In this document: piece by piece, positions 1 to 9,432 of the stretch
Position numbering within the stretch: position 1 is the first letter of the stretch
Layout of the letters: every line of letters begins with the position of its first letter
Source of the DNA: Mycobacteroides abscessus ATCC 19977
GTDB taxonomy: Bacteria > Actinomycetota > Actinomycetes > Mycobacteriales > Mycobacteriaceae
Direction of reading: 5' to 3'
Assembly (NCBI RefSeq): GCF_000069185.1
Contig: NC_010397.1
Coordinates: forward strand, 4,092,001 to 4,156,000
Length of the DNA stretch: 64,000 nucleotides
The notes under the pieces: generated by a model
What the model was told of the DNA's origin: nothing
Seen by the model: the letters and a program-made list of their open reading frames with translations, nothing else
The model's database searches: none
Program-made: the position numbers and the translations under genes

Positions 1-701
1 CCCGCGACGCGGCCCTCTCCCGGCTCCAGGACCACACCGTCACGCAGGATTCCCTTCTCCGCGATCAGCGACGCAGTGGTGACGAAACGCTCTCGGGTAC
101 TGGGATTGTCGTGTCGGCTTTGGGCGAGCAGAAAGCCGGGCAAGACCAGTGCCGGCAGCAGACGCGCCAGCACCGCCTGGTTGTGTGCGTCCTCCGGTAG
201 CCAGCCGGCCCGGCGGCCGGATTCCAGGCCACGTTGCACGTACGAATCGAGCATCGACTGAATGCCAAGGACGCGCTGCTTGAGTTCCTTGTCGGCCGCC
301 GCGGACTGAACGGTGAGAAGTTTCAGCAGCGCGGGCTCCTGATCGACCAGCGCGTAGAGGCGCCGGCCGCCCTCCATGATGATGTCGTTTCGTTCTTCGA
401 TGCCGGCCGTACCACCGACCACTTCGAGAAAATCGTCGAGCGCCAAGGTGTCGACGAGCCGCTCCACGCCGTAGTCAAAAACCAGGTCGAGCACCTCGCG
501 CTTACTCTCGACGTACCGGTAGACCGTGCCCTGCCCCATACCTGCCCGGGTCGCGATATCGGACATGCTGGTCTGCTCGTAACCGTTTTCGGTGAAGGCC
601 GCGAATGCGGCGTCGACGATCTGTTGACGCCGTCTGTCGGCAAGCCCGGACACCGGGGGCCGTCCTCGGCGAGGGGGCTCCTGCGCCACTAGCTGCTCCA
701 T
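1..701 (-). CDS. TetR-family transcriptional regulator (3' end outside window)
   Basis: The reading frame starts at an ATG at 701 and stays open to the window edge, so about 233 N-terminal residues are present and the stop is missing. After a Pro/Arg-rich tail the protein has a TetR DNA-binding domain: a helix beginning RRRQQIVDAAFAAFTENGYE, then TSMSDIATRAGMGQGTVYRY, the usual helix-turn-helix ending. The remainder is a helical ligand-binding region containing an MEGGRRLYALVDQEP stretch; the ligand is unknown. It lies 88 bp downstream of regX3 on the same strand, with room for its own promoter. The family is certain from the HTH; the regulated genes probably lie left of the window and cannot be judged. 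Confidence 0.85.
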   Translation of the reverse strand, partial: MEQLVAQEPPRRGRPPVSGLADRRRQQIVDAAFAAFTENGYEQTSMSDIATRAGMGQGTVYRYVESKREVLDLVFDYGVERLVDTLALDDFLEVVGGTAGIEERNDIIMEGGRRLYALVDQEPALLKLLTVQSAAADKELKQRVLGIQSMLDSYVQRGLESGRRAGWLPEDAHNQAVLARLLPALVLPGFLLAQSRHDNPSTRERFVTTASLIAEKGILRDGVVLEPGEGRVA

Positions 702-789
702 CGACGTGTCCGACCTGACTGCGGCGCGCAGATGTGAGCGCCTCGTTGCCGTCCGAGTGTAAACGCCTATCCGGTCAGACTCAGCAGAC

Positions 790-1476
790 TCAGCCTTCCA
801 GCTTGTAGCCCAGCCCGCGCACCGTCACCAAGTGGACCGGGTTCGCCGGATCCGCCTCGATCTTCGAACGCAGCCGCTTGACATGCACGTCGAGGGTCTT
901 GGTGTCGCCCACGTAGTCCGCACCCCACACCCTGTCGATCAGCTGCCCGCGGGTGAGCACCCGGCCGCTGTTGCGGATCAGGTATTCCAGGAGGTCGAAC
1001 TCCTTGAGCGGCAAAGTAATTGCCTCGCCATTCACGGAGACGGTGTGCCGATCGACATCCATGCGCACCGGTCCTGCCTCCAACACCCCGTCACCGGAGG
1101 CCGTCTCCTCGGAATCCGATCCGCGGCGCAGCACCGCACGAATGCGGGCGATGAGCTCGCGCGCCGAATACGGCTTGGTCACGTAATCGTCGGCACCCAG
1201 CTCCAGCCCGACGACCTTGTCGATCTCGCTGTCGCGCGCGGTCACCATGATCACCGGAACGCTGGACTTGGCGCGCAGCTGCTTACAGACATCGGTGCCG
1301 CTCATGCCGGGCAGCATGAGGTCCAACAGCACGATATCGGCGCCGGCGCGCTCGAATTCGGCGAGCGCGGAGGGGCCGTCGTTCACGATGGTCGCCTCGA
1401 ACCCCTCCTTGCGCAGTAGGAAGGCCAGTGGATCGGCCAGCGAGTCTTCGTCCTCAACAATCAAGACACTGGTCAT
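790..1476 (-). CDS. regX3: Two-component response regulator RegX3
   Basis: OmpR/PhoB-type response regulator of 228 residues, the usual length. The receiver domain holds the full active site: acidic pair E8/D9, phospho-acceptor D52 (VLLDLMLPG), T79 (IMVTA) and K101 (YVTKPY). The C-terminal winged helix shows [20 protein letters not shown] and ends [12 protein letters not shown]. The start ATG overlaps the senX3 stop by 4 bp (ATGA, 1473-1476), so translation is coupled to the kinase. In mycobacteria RegX3 is the phosphate-starvation regulator paired with SenX3. The order gpm1-senX3-regX3 is that of M. tuberculosis Rv0489-Rv0491. Confidence 0.97.
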   Translation of the reverse strand: MTSVLIVEDEDSLADPLAFLLRKEGFEATIVNDGPSALAEFERAGADIVLLDLMLPGMSGTDVCKQLRAKSSVPVIMVTARDSEIDKVVGLELGADDYVTKPYSARELIARIRAVLRRGSDSEETASGDGVLEAGPVRMDVDRHTVSVNGEAITLPLKEFDLLEYLIRNSGRVLTRGQLIDRVWGADYVGDTKTLDVHVKRLRSKIEADPANPVHLVTVRGLGYKLEG

Positions 1477-2954
1477 CGACGTACATGTTCCTCTCGTGTA
1501 GTCGCTTTGTGCTCTTCGCGTAAGCGGCTGGGCGGTACTTGGGATGAGCCGATGCGAAGACCATCGGCCGGGGATGAGCCGATGCGAAGACCATCGGCCG
1601 GGGATGAGCCGATGCGAAGACCATCGGCCGGGGATGAGCCGATGCGAAGACCATCGGCCGGGGATGTGCTGGTCAGAAGCCCGTCAGCTTTCGATGATCC
1701 GCTGGCGGGTAGACCATGGGGTCGTGGGGGATGGTTAGTCGCGTCTTTGCGAGGTGTGGTGTCGCCGGTTGGTGAATCGGCCTGGGTGTCTTCGGCATCG
1801 TCATCGTCTACATCGTCCTCGTATACGGGCAGCGACAGCGTGAAGGTCGATCCCGTACCCGGCTGACTCCAGAGTTTGATGACGCCGTTGTGGTTGGCGG
1901 CGACGTGCTTGACGATCGCCAGCCCCAGCCCGGTGCCTCCGGTATCGCGCGAGCGCGCCTTATCCACCCGGAAGAACCGTTCGAATACGCGTTCCTGGTG
2001 TTCCTTGGCGATCCCGATGCCCCGGTCGGTCACCGCGATCTCGACCTTGTCGCCGCGGCGGCGCCGGCTGATCGATACCGGTGAACCCTGCGGCGAGTAG
2101 GCGATCGCATTGGCGACCAGGTTGCTGATCGCGGTGATGAGTAGCGTGGGGTCGCCGCGCACCTCAAATCCGCTGGGTGCGTCGGTGGTGACCGCGATAT
2201 CGGCGTTCTCGGCGGCCACCTTGGACCGGCTCAACGCCTCAGATACCACGAAGTCGACGTCGACGACCTCCAGATCGGGCAGCTTTTCGGCCCCCTGTAG
2301 CCGTGATAGCGCGATGAGTTCGGTGACCATGTTGCCCAGACGGCGTGATTCGGCCAGCACCTGCTCGCCGAAGTGGCGCACCGTCTCGGGGTCGTCGGAG
2401 GATTCCAGCAGTGCCTCGGCGAGCACCCCCATCGCCCCGACCGGCGTCTTGAGCTCATGACTGACATTGGCCACGAAATCGCGACGGGTGGCCTCCATAC
2501 GCACATGCTCGGAGTCGTCGTCGACGTAGATGACCACCCAGCGGGTGTCGGCATCGGACAGCCGGCGCACGTGACCGCGCAGCGAGAATCCCGCGCGACC
2601 CGGCGCCCTCGGCTTGGTGGTCAGGTCCACTTCGACGGCCTCACCGGTGGCCAGGGTCCGCTGGGCGGCGTTCCATGCCTGCCCGTCGAGCTGACGGTCG
2701 CGCACCAGGCCGAGCTCGCGGGCCCGGGCATTGACCAGGACCACGTCCTGGTGCTTGTCGACGACGACAATCCCGGTCGGCGAGATGGCGACGATGCGCT
2801 CCAGCATCTGGGAGACCGTCAGGCCGGTCTGGGCTACTTCGGAAGCATTTCGATGGGTCGATGCGCGGCGCGAGTACCACACGCCCAGCGCCGCGCCCAC
2901 AGCAAGCGCCGCGAGCGCAGCGGTCGCGACGAGAAGGGCCGATGCGGCGGTCAC
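1473..2954 (-). CDS. senX3: Sensor histidine kinase SenX3 with a repeat-bearing C-terminal tail
   Basis: Membrane histidine kinase of 493 residues. The N-terminus is hydrophobic (residues 3-28), followed by a PAS-like sensor region (about 50-150), the H-box [12 protein letters not shown] with phospho-acceptor H166, and an ATPase domain with the N-box ([11 protein letters not shown]), DRGIGI and [12 protein letters not shown]. The kinase core ends near residue 380 with [11 protein letters not shown]. Beyond it comes a low-complexity tail: an acidic run ([10 protein letters not shown]), then a 10-residue unit [10 protein letters not shown] four times plus a degenerate copy. M. tuberculosis SenX3 is about 410 residues, so this tail is extra. 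It is encoded by an exact 30-bp tandem repeat (1541-1660). SenX3 normally phosphorylates RegX3 under phosphate limitation. Confidence 0.95.
   Translation of the reverse strand: MTAASALLVATAALAALAVGAALGVWYSRRASTHRNASEVAQTGLTVSQMLERIVAISPTGIVVVDKHQDVVLVNARARELGLVRDRQLDGQAWNAAQRTLATGEAVEVDLTTKPRAPGRAGFSLRGHVRRLSDADTRWVVIYVDDDSEHVRMEATRRDFVANVSHELKTPVGAMGVLAEALLESSDDPETVRHFGEQVLAESRRLGNMVTELIALSRLQGAEKLPDLEVVDVDFVVSEALSRSKVAAENADIAVTTDAPSGFEVRGDPTLLITAISNLVANAIAYSPQGSPVSISRRRRGDKVEIAVTDRGIGIAKEHQERVFERFFRVDKARSRDTGGTGLGLAIVKHVAANHNGVIKLWSQPGTGSTFTLSLPVYEDDVDDDDAEDTQADSPTGDTTPRKDATNHPPRPHGLPASGSSKADGLLTSTSPADGLRIGSSPADGLRIGSSPADGLRIGSSPADGLRIGSSQVPPSRLREEHKATTREEHVRR
1541..1660. repeat. 30-bp tandem repeat, four identical copies
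   Basis: Four consecutive 30-bp units are identical (each beginning GGGATGAGCCGATGCGAAG at 1541, 1571, 1601 and 1631), followed by a degenerate partial copy from 1661. Because 30 is a multiple of 3 the array keeps the senX3 frame and adds ten residues per unit. The unit length and exact identity make it a likely variable-number tandem repeat. In M. tuberculosis the senX3-regX3 junction also carries a (different, longer) MIRU repeat. Confidence 0.97.
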
Positions 2955-3104
2955 GCGAAAAGCGTACGCATTCGGTGAACGTCACCCCAGCAGCGTGCGG
3001 CTAAATGCCGAGCAAGTCACATATTCCGGCACAGGTGTTAGGCCTGAGTTCACCGAGTATTCGCCGATTGGCGACCTTCTGGTGGGGCCGGACTCGCGAT
3101 GAGG

Positions 3105-3875
3105 TTATTTTGCACCCTGGTTGGCTACCGCGGCCGCGCCGGCGGCCGCAGCCTCCGGATCCAGGTAGACCCCGCCAGGAGTGACCGGCTTGAGGTTTTC
3201 GTCGAGGTCGTACCGCAACGGAATGCCGGTGGGAATGTTCAGACCGACAATCTCCTCGTCGGAGATCCCGTCGAGATATTTGACCAGCGCGCGCAGCGAA
3301 TTGCCATGCGCGGCAACGAGCACTGTCTTGCCCGCACGCAGCTCCGGCACAATGGCCTCTTCGTAGTACGGCACGAATCGCGCCACCACGTCGGCCAGAC
3401 ATTCGGTCAGCGGCCCACCGTCGATATCGGCGTAGCGCGGATCCTGATCCTGGCTGTAGTGGCTGCCCCGCTCGATGGGTGGGGGCGGGGTGTCATAGCT
3501 GCGGCGCCACGCCATGAACTGCTCTTCGCCATATTTGGCCTTGGTTTCCGCCTTGTCCAAACCCTGCAGCGCGCCGTAGTGCCGCTCGTTGAGGCGCCAG
3601 TCCCGCACCACCGGAATCCACAGCCGGTCGGCGGTGTCGAGAGCCAGATGCGCGGTATTGATGGCGCGACGCAGCAGCGAGGTGAACAGAATGTCGGGCA
3701 GCAGACCCTGCTGAGCCAGCAGCTCACCACCGCGCTGTGCCTCGGACCTGCCCTTTTCCGTCAGGTCGACATCGACCCAGCCGGTGAACAGGTTCTTGGC
3801 GTTCCACTGGCTCTCGCCGTGGCGCAGCAGGATCAGGGTGGCTCCGTTTGTCTTACTGGAGGTCTCGCCGCTCAT
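3105..3875 (-). CDS. gpm1: 2,3-bisphosphoglycerate-dependent phosphoglycerate mutase
   Basis: Cytosolic glycolytic/gluconeogenic enzyme interconverting 3- and 2-phosphoglycerate, 256 residues. The phosphohistidine motif [10 protein letters not shown] is at residues 16-25 (H19), followed by [13 protein letters not shown], the [11 protein letters not shown] loop and the second catalytic His in [13 protein letters not shown]. These mark the cofactor-dependent GpmA type. The start has a Shine-Dalgarno AAGG 8 nt upstream. Position next to senX3-regX3 matches Rv0489. The C-terminus is Ala-rich ([13 protein letters not shown]) and carries no motif. Confidence 0.96.
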   Translation of the reverse strand: MSGETSSKTNGATLILLRHGESQWNAKNLFTGWVDVDLTEKGRSEAQRGGELLAQQGLLPDILFTSLLRRAINTAHLALDTADRLWIPVVRDWRLNERHYGALQGLDKAETKAKYGEEQFMAWRRSYDTPPPPIERGSHYSQDQDPRYADIDGGPLTECLADVVARFVPYYEEAIVPELRAGKTVLVAAHGNSLRALVKYLDGISDEEIVGLNIPTGIPLRYDLDENLKPVTPGGVYLDPEAAAAGAAAVANQGAK

Positions 3876-3960
3876 GAGCGTTACCTTATCCCGCCGATTG
3901 TCGACGCATCGCGGTGTCTACTCGCGCTGGCCCTGAACACCCGGGCACCCCCGCCCCGGA

Positions 3961-5535
3961 CTAGACAACTGCCTTGTTCGCCACAGCCGCCGCCCGCTCC
4001 GGCTCGGCGTGCCCCTCGAACGCATAGTCATGGAGCGGGAAGGTGCGCGACGAGCGCCGCGCGGCCTGCGTGGACATCGGCCGGATGTACGCGGACTCGC
4101 CGTTGTGGTCGAAGTAGTAGCTGTTGGCGGTAGCACAGTTGCCGACCTGAAATAACGAGGTGGCGTACCGGCCCCGTACCTGCGCTGTCCAGTCCGCCGC
4201 CGCCTGCCGGCGCACTTCGACATCGGTCGCGCCCAGGCGCTGCGCCTGGGCGATCACGCGGCTGATGTGCGCGCCCGCGGTATCCACGACGCTGTGCCAG
4301 GTGCCGCCGGTCCATCCGTAGTGCCCGAACACCTGGAAGTAATTGGGCAACCCGGGTATGGAGATGCCGTGATAGCTCTGCGGCAACTGATGCGCATAGA
4401 AGTCGCCCAGGTCAAAGCCGTCGCGCCCGGTGACCGGGGTATCGCGGTAGATCTGGGGGTCATAGAACAGCCGGAAACCGGTCGCGAGCACCAGCACATC
4501 GATATCGCGCTGGGCACCGCCGCGGGTGCGGATGCCCGTCCGGGTGATCGTCTCGATCGGATCGGTGATCAGGTCGACATTGTCTCTAGTGAAGGTCTGC
4601 AAGTACGAACTGGAGACCGCGGGCCGCTTGCAGCCGAAGTCGTAGTCCGGGGTGAGTTTGGCGCGAAGCTCCTTATCCGGTACCGCCATCCGGTAGGTCA
4701 CGTTGCGCAGGAAGCTGGACACCGCCTGCGGGACGATCTTGACGTTCGCGTAGTACATGACGCCGTAGACCAGCACCCCGGCATAAACGAGTTCCAACCC
4801 CTCCTGCAGCAGCCGCTGCGCCAGGGGGACCCGGCGAAAGAAGGTCTTGACGGCCCTCGGAGTGGTGGGATCGAACTTGGGGAAGATCCAGATCGGCGTG
4901 CGCTGATAGACGTCGAGGCGACCGACCTCGCGGGCGATCTCGGGAATGATCTGTACGGCGCTGGCCCCGGTGCCGATGATGGCGACCCGCTTGCCCGCCA
5001 GGTCGACGCGCTGATCCCAGGACGCCGATTTCAGGATGGTGCCCGCGAAGTCGTCGAGCCCCGGTAGCTCGGCCGGTTTGGGCTCCGGGAACGGTCCCGC
5101 CGCGACGACGACGAATCGTGCGGTCACGTCCTTGCCGTTCACCTTCATGCGCCAAAGATCGGCGTCATCGTCCCAATGGCGCTCCCCTACTTCACTGTTG
5201 AAGCGAATCAGCGCACGTACGCCGAAGTCGTCGGTCAACCGCTCGATATATGCCAGTACCTCGGGGCCCTTGGCATAGAACCGGGACCATTCGGGGTTGC
5301 ATGCATCCCGGAATTGATATGCCTGCGCCGGGACATCAACGCCGATGCCGGGATACACGTTGTCCCGCCAGGTGCCACCGACGGCCGCGGCCCGCTCGAA
5401 GATGGTGATATCGCTGACGCCGGCCCGCAACAAGTCGCGGGCCACCCCGATACCGGACAGCCCGGCACCGATGATCACCACTTCGTGATCAACACGGCGG
5501 TCGGGCCCATTCGTCTTGCGCCGCCGCGCGCTCAT
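3961..5535 (-). CDS. Flavin-containing (Baeyer-Villiger-type) monooxygenase
   Basis: NADPH/FAD monooxygenase of 524 residues. It has an FAD Rossmann motif VIIGAGLSGIGVARDLL (about residues 20-36), the GGTWRDNVYPGIGVDVPA segment, and an NADPH Rossmann motif VAIIGTGASAVQII. The Baeyer-Villiger fingerprint FxGxxxHxxxW appears as FAGTILKSASW, with Lys where His is expected. Family members oxidise ketones to esters or sulfides and amines to oxides; the substrate cannot be read. The start overlaps the diiron-protein gene by 4 bp (5532-5535, ATGA) with GAGG 7 nt upstream, so it is the last gene of the 9409 to 3961 operon. This block is not part of the M. tuberculosis gene order here. Confidence 0.85.
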   Translation of the reverse strand: MSARRRKTNGPDRRVDHEVVIIGAGLSGIGVARDLLRAGVSDITIFERAAAVGGTWRDNVYPGIGVDVPAQAYQFRDACNPEWSRFYAKGPEVLAYIERLTDDFGVRALIRFNSEVGERHWDDDADLWRMKVNGKDVTARFVVVAAGPFPEPKPAELPGLDDFAGTILKSASWDQRVDLAGKRVAIIGTGASAVQIIPEIAREVGRLDVYQRTPIWIFPKFDPTTPRAVKTFFRRVPLAQRLLQEGLELVYAGVLVYGVMYYANVKIVPQAVSSFLRNVTYRMAVPDKELRAKLTPDYDFGCKRPAVSSSYLQTFTRDNVDLITDPIETITRTGIRTRGGAQRDIDVLVLATGFRLFYDPQIYRDTPVTGRDGFDLGDFYAHQLPQSYHGISIPGLPNYFQVFGHYGWTGGTWHSVVDTAGAHISRVIAQAQRLGATDVEVRRQAAADWTAQVRGRYATSLFQVGNCATANSYYFDHNGESAYIRPMSTQAARRSSRTFPLHDYAFEGHAEPERAAAVANKAVV

Positions 5536-6473
5536 GCCGTGGCCTCGTAGGTCAATTCCTTTGACCAGGAGGGCTGTTGGGCCAGTCGCTTGCGCGGGTA
5601 ATGGTCCGAGAGCCGCACCATGGAGTTGGCCAACGCGTGGTACGGCCGGTGGAACCGGTTGTCCGGGTCGGTGATGAGCTTGGCGCCGCTCTTGAGCACC
5701 TGGTACACCAGGAGTCGCTTGCCGTCGCCGCGGTCACCGACATTGATGAAGCGCAGCATCGCGTCGTAGAGGCGCTGTTCGCGCAGGCCCATTCCGATCA
5801 GATTGCCCTTGATCCGATTGATCAGCGGAATACCGGTGCCAAGGCCGAGGAGCAGGCCCAGGAGCAGCGACGGGTTGATCACCGTTGCGACGTTCTCGAT
5901 GACAACGCGCCGCAGATTGCCGTGCCCCATCATGTCCAGAACATGGAAATCGACCGCCAGATGCCGGGATTCGTCGGAGTTGATGTGCCGGAATGCCTGA
6001 TGGCACACCGGATCCTGGACCTCTTCCAGAAGGAACTTCAGCAGCGCCCCATCGAGGGCTACCTCCAGTAACGGAATGACGGTGCCCAGCACGGTGAGAG
6101 AGAGACCGTCCGAGTACTTGTCCAACCACTCGATGGCCAACCGCACATTGATGTTTGGTTCCGGAATCTCATCCTTTTCCAGCATGCCCCACCGGCGCAT
6201 CAAGGCAAGTTCGGCATTGGCGTGCTTCTGTTCTTCGGCGTGAAAGTACCGATAGATCTCGGCGAGCGTGGGATCTGGAGCCTTCTTGGCCAGGGCCGCG
6301 AACCCGCGGGCGCCGATATTCTCTATCCACACCAAGTCGGCCATGAAACTCTTGAGTTTGGGCCATAGCTCGGGACTGATCGTCTCGGCTCCGGGGGCAT
6401 CCCAATCGACATCCGCCAGTGCCCACTGCTTGTCCTTGACGGTCTGCAGAGTCTCTTCCAGTACGAGCGCCAT
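5532..6473 (-). CDS. Ferritin-like diiron protein
   Basis: A 313-residue, mostly helical protein with two diiron-type ligand motifs in four-helix-bundle spacing: FHAEEQKHANAE (EExxH) near residue 80 and NSDESRHLAVDFH (ExxH) near 168. A hydrophobic stretch, VATVINPSLLLGLLLGLGTGIP, follows. These features suggest a carboxylate-bridged diiron oxidase or oxygenase, perhaps membrane-associated. It has a strong ribosome site (AAGGAGG, 7 nt spacing) and sits between the FMO-esterase fusion and a Baeyer-Villiger enzyme. I infer that it hydroxylates or desaturates a lipid or hydrocarbon handled by its neighbours. The exact subfamily is not assigned. Confidence 0.7.
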   Translation of the reverse strand: MALVLEETLQTVKDKQWALADVDWDAPGAETISPELWPKLKSFMADLVWIENIGARGFAALAKKAPDPTLAEIYRYFHAEEQKHANAELALMRRWGMLEKDEIPEPNINVRLAIEWLDKYSDGLSLTVLGTVIPLLEVALDGALLKFLLEEVQDPVCHQAFRHINSDESRHLAVDFHVLDMMGHGNLRRVVIENVATVINPSLLLGLLLGLGTGIPLINRIKGNLIGMGLREQRLYDAMLRFINVGDRGDGKRLLVYQVLKSGAKLITDPDNRFHRPYHALANSMVRLSDHYPRKRLAQQPSWSKELTYEATA

Positions 6474-6498
6474 TGCTCTTCCTCCTTGTAGAACTGTC

Positions 6499-8523
6499 TT
6501 ATGCGGACTGCTCGGCGGTCAGTTCCGATCGCGCGGCCAGGGTCGCCGTGATGAAGCGCGCGGCCTCACGGACTGCCGCGGTCGCCTCGGAACTGAAGCG
6601 GGGCAGTGCCTGGAACACGTGCACCTGGCCGGGCCACACCTGCAGCTCACAGGCGCCACCGGCACGCGTGATCATCAGCTCGAGGTGCTCGGCGTCGGCG
6701 ACCATCATTTCGCGACCGCCGACTTGAATGAGAGTGGGCGGCAACATCACGCCCGGCCCCAGCGCAAGTCTCAGCCGCGGCGAATCCACAGGCTGCGCCG
6801 CGGTGTAGCAGTCGACGAGCCGCCGGGCCGCCGCAGCCGAGATGATCGGGTCGGGGGCATCACGTTCACGTTCGGCCGACAGCCCTAGCGTCAGATCGGC
6901 AAGCGGCGAGAACAACACCAGGGCGCCCGGCTGCGCCACGCCCATTCGGTGGTTCTCGGCGATGAGATCGACCGCGAGATGGCCACCCGCCGAATCGGCG
7001 GCGATCACAATATCTTTAGCCGCATGCCCCGTGGACAGAAGCCACTGGTACGCCGCACGTACATCGTCGGCAGCCGCGGGGAAGGGATGCTCGGGCGCCA
7101 ACCGGTAGTCGAGACTGAAGGCGGGAAGCCCGGAGGCCTGCGACAATCGGGCCACCAGACGCCGATGCGTCCGCGACGAGCACACCACGTATCCGCTGCC
7201 GTGGATGTAGAAGATGACGGGGCCATCACGGTCACTGTCGGGTGCGTGTACCCACTCCCCGCGCAGGCCTTGCTCTCTGACCCGGTCGATCCGCACGTTC
7301 GTGGGCATGGGGCTGCCCGCAGTCATGGCGGTGGCCACCAACCGCCGTGAGGCTGCCACCCCCAGACGACTCATGGGGACTCTTTCGATCAACGGCCGCA
7401 GCCCCATTGCCGCCAGCGCGACTGTTGCCCTGGTCAACCGCGACGCCGGTAGCACCCCGATGCTGGTTTCGGGCCGCACCGTTCCTTGTACCCGCGCGGC
7501 CACCCGGTGCACGCGGCCACGTATTCGCTGTACCGCGTCTCTGCCGGGCTGCCAAGGAGGCGGGTCCGCCAGGAACAGATTGGGGAAACCGGCCACTGAG
7601 ATCTCGTCGGACTCGGGCAGCGGTTGGCCGCCGTCGCCGGTCACCGGAATCTGCGATGCACCCGCGTCATCGGGCGCCGACGCGAAAATGATGACGTCGC
7701 AGTGATGTTCGATCCCCTCGGCAGTGCGGATGCCGCGGGCGCTGCACCGCGCGATGGGCCAGGTGATGAGCTTGCAGTTGGGCGCTTGTAACGCTGTGTA
7801 GAACTCATCGGCGATCACCACGTTGGGGCGCCCGGTCAGCGGCAGCGGGGTCAGCTGGCGCCGGACCCAGGGATCATCGACATGCCGACGCAGGTGGATG
7901 CGCGCCAGCAGCTCCATGATGCCCCTGCGTTGCGGACGGCGTCCGGCGAACCAGGCCTGCCGGGTTGCCTCGCGGACAACCGGCACACCCTCCAGCAGAC
8001 GTACGATTCGCCCACCTTGGCGCGGCAGTACCCAATCGGGCGAGCTCTGGAACAGCTTGACCGAAGCCGCTTCTCGCACGATCTCGGGAAGCAGGGTAGC
8101 TGCGGCGGCGCCGTTGCCGACCACAGCTACCCGCTTACCGGCCAGGTCCACGTCCCTGAAATCCTGGCCACGCATGACGACCCCGGTATAGGCCTCGATA
8201 CCGGGAACCGTCGGGTCTCCTGCAGTCCGCGACCCGGTGGCCAGTACCACCGATCTCACGGACAGGTCTTCTCCCCCAGCGACTTTGATAGTCCACCGCT
8301 CATCGGCGGCATCGTAGGCCAGGGCTGCCGCTTCGTGCCCCGAATGTAGGTGCTTGGCCAGGGCGAACAGCCGAACGGTATCGCCGCGCCATTCCTCGCT
8401 CGACGCCGCCGACCGACGATCGAGCACTACAAAGTTGTGCACACCGGAGCGCTTGAGCGCGGCGGCTACGCTCAGCCCCGTGAAGCCGGCCCCGATGATG
8501 GCGACGTCCGTATGCAGGGTCAT
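6499..8523 (-). CDS. Degenerate flavoprotein monooxygenase fused to a hormone-sensitive-lipase-type esterase
   Basis: One 674-residue chain with two halves. Residues 1-330 resemble an FMO/BVMO: FAD motif VAIIGAGFTGLSVAAAL and a second Rossmann motif VAVVGNGAAAATLL. The GGTW segment and about 60 residues around it are missing after VVLDRR, and the fingerprint reads YTGVVMRGQDF without His. Residues about 420-674 are a complete alpha/beta hydrolase of the HSL family: oxyanion HGSG (about 441-444), DYRLAPEHPFPAA, nucleophile Ser in ADSAGG (about 510), and late acidic and His residues (MVADAEH, GQVHVF). In M. tuberculosis mymA (FMO) and lipR (esterase) are adjacent separate genes. I chose ATG 8523, one base after the SDR stop; ATG 8535 is also in frame. 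Confidence 0.75.
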   Translation of the reverse strand: MTLHTDVAIIGAGFTGLSVAAALKRSGVHNFVVLDRRSAASSEEWRGDTVRLFALAKHLHSGHEAAALAYDAADERWTIKVAGGEDLSVRSVVLATGSRTAGDPTVPGIEAYTGVVMRGQDFRDVDLAGKRVAVVGNGAAAATLLPEIVREAASVKLFQSSPDWVLPRQGGRIVRLLEGVPVVREATRQAWFAGRRPQRRGIMELLARIHLRRHVDDPWVRRQLTPLPLTGRPNVVIADEFYTALQAPNCKLITWPIARCSARGIRTAEGIEHHCDVIIFASAPDDAGASQIPVTGDGGQPLPESDEISVAGFPNLFLADPPPWQPGRDAVQRIRGRVHRVAARVQGTVRPETSIGVLPASRLTRATVALAAMGLRPLIERVPMSRLGVAASRRLVATAMTAGSPMPTNVRIDRVREQGLRGEWVHAPDSDRDGPVIFYIHGSGYVVCSSRTHRRLVARLSQASGLPAFSLDYRLAPEHPFPAAADDVRAAYQWLLSTGHAAKDIVIAADSAGGHLAVDLIAENHRMGVAQPGALVLFSPLADLTLGLSAERERDAPDPIISAAAARRLVDCYTAAQPVDSPRLRLALGPGVMLPPTLIQVGGREMMVADAEHLELMITRAGGACELQVWPGQVHVFQALPRFSSEATAAVREAARFITATLAARSELTAEQSA

Positions 8524-8524
8524 A

Positions 8525-9409
8525 TCACCGCACATCCGCTCCGAGTAGTTCCTTGGCCTCGACCGCCGTCGGCATCAGCCGTCCGATCAGACCGGCCCCC
8601 CACCGATAGGGATTGGGGATGTGTCGTTTGAGGTGCCACACCAGCTTGGCGTCGAGCTGCGGCACCACGTAGAACCGGCCACGATCGTGGGCGTCGAGCG
8701 TGCCGCGCGCGATCCGCTCCGGCGAGACGCCGGTGTACTTCATCATCGAGGCGGCCAGGCCACTGGCCGAACCGCTGATACGCCCGTCGTTGACAATGTT
8801 GGTCTTGACGAACGTGGGGCACAGTACGGTGACCTTGACGCCCGACCCACTCAGCTCGGCGGACAGCGTCTCCGAGAGCGTCAGCACTCCAGCCTTGCTT
8901 ACGTTGTAGGCAGCCATCAGCGGCGCGGCGGCGAAGCTCGCGGCCGACGCCACGTTGATGATGCCGCCGAAACGTTGCTCGCGCAGCAGCGGCGTGAACA
9001 CCTGGCAGCCGTGTATGACGCCCCACAGGTTGATGGCCAGGGTGCCTTCCCAGTCCGACATCGACATCGCGCCCACCGGCAGCCCGCCGGTGCCGATCCC
9101 GGCGTTGTTGATCACCAGGTCAGCAGGCTGTCGCAGCCAGCTCGTCGCCACGCGCGCAAGCTCGGCCACCTGCTCGTACGAAGTGACGTCGCAGGGCACC
9201 GCGTGGGCTTTGCCACCGCCGATGATGTCAACGGTCTCCTGCGCTCGCCCCACATCGATATCGGCACAAACGACGCGGCCGCCACGAGCGGCGAGTGTCT
9301 GCGCGAAGGCGCGGCCGATCCCGCTGCCCGCACCGGTCACCACCGCGCTCGCTCCGTAGCTGACCTTCGGACGTCGGCGCGGGTAGATTCCCACGTCGGG
9401 TGCCGTCAT
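8525..9409 (-). CDS. Short-chain dehydrogenase/reductase
   Basis: Classical NAD(P)-dependent SDR of about 294 residues. It shows the cofactor motif VVTGAGSGIGRAFA, the NNAGIG motif, and the active site Ser (VASAAS) with YNVSK. It contains YxxxK and a C-terminal region rich in basic residues (WHLKRHIPNPYRW). I chose ATG 9409, which has AAGGG at 8 nt; an in-frame ATG at 9415 and an upstream start at 9460 are alternatives. It is the first gene of the operon with the FMO-esterase, diiron and BVMO genes, separated from the next by one base. The substrate is probably a lipid-derived alcohol or ketone, inferred from the neighbours. Confidence 0.85.
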   Translation of the reverse strand: MTAPDVGIYPRRRPKVSYGASAVVTGAGSGIGRAFAQTLAARGGRVVCADIDVGRAQETVDIIGGGKAHAVPCDVTSYEQVAELARVATSWLRQPADLVINNAGIGTGGLPVGAMSMSDWEGTLAINLWGVIHGCQVFTPLLREQRFGGIINVASAASFAAAPLMAAYNVSKAGVLTLSETLSAELSGSGVKVTVLCPTFVKTNIVNDGRISGSASGLAASMMKYTGVSPERIARGTLDAHDRGRFYVVPQLDAKLVWHLKRHIPNPYRWGAGLIGRLMPTAVEAKELLGADVR

Positions 9410-9432
9410 TGGCATCACCCTTCGCTTACCGC

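Noticed and set aside
1454..1866. Short open frames on both strands over the senX3 repeat
   Set aside because: A 30-bp repeat keeps every frame open; these have no ribosome site and are shadows of the repeat.
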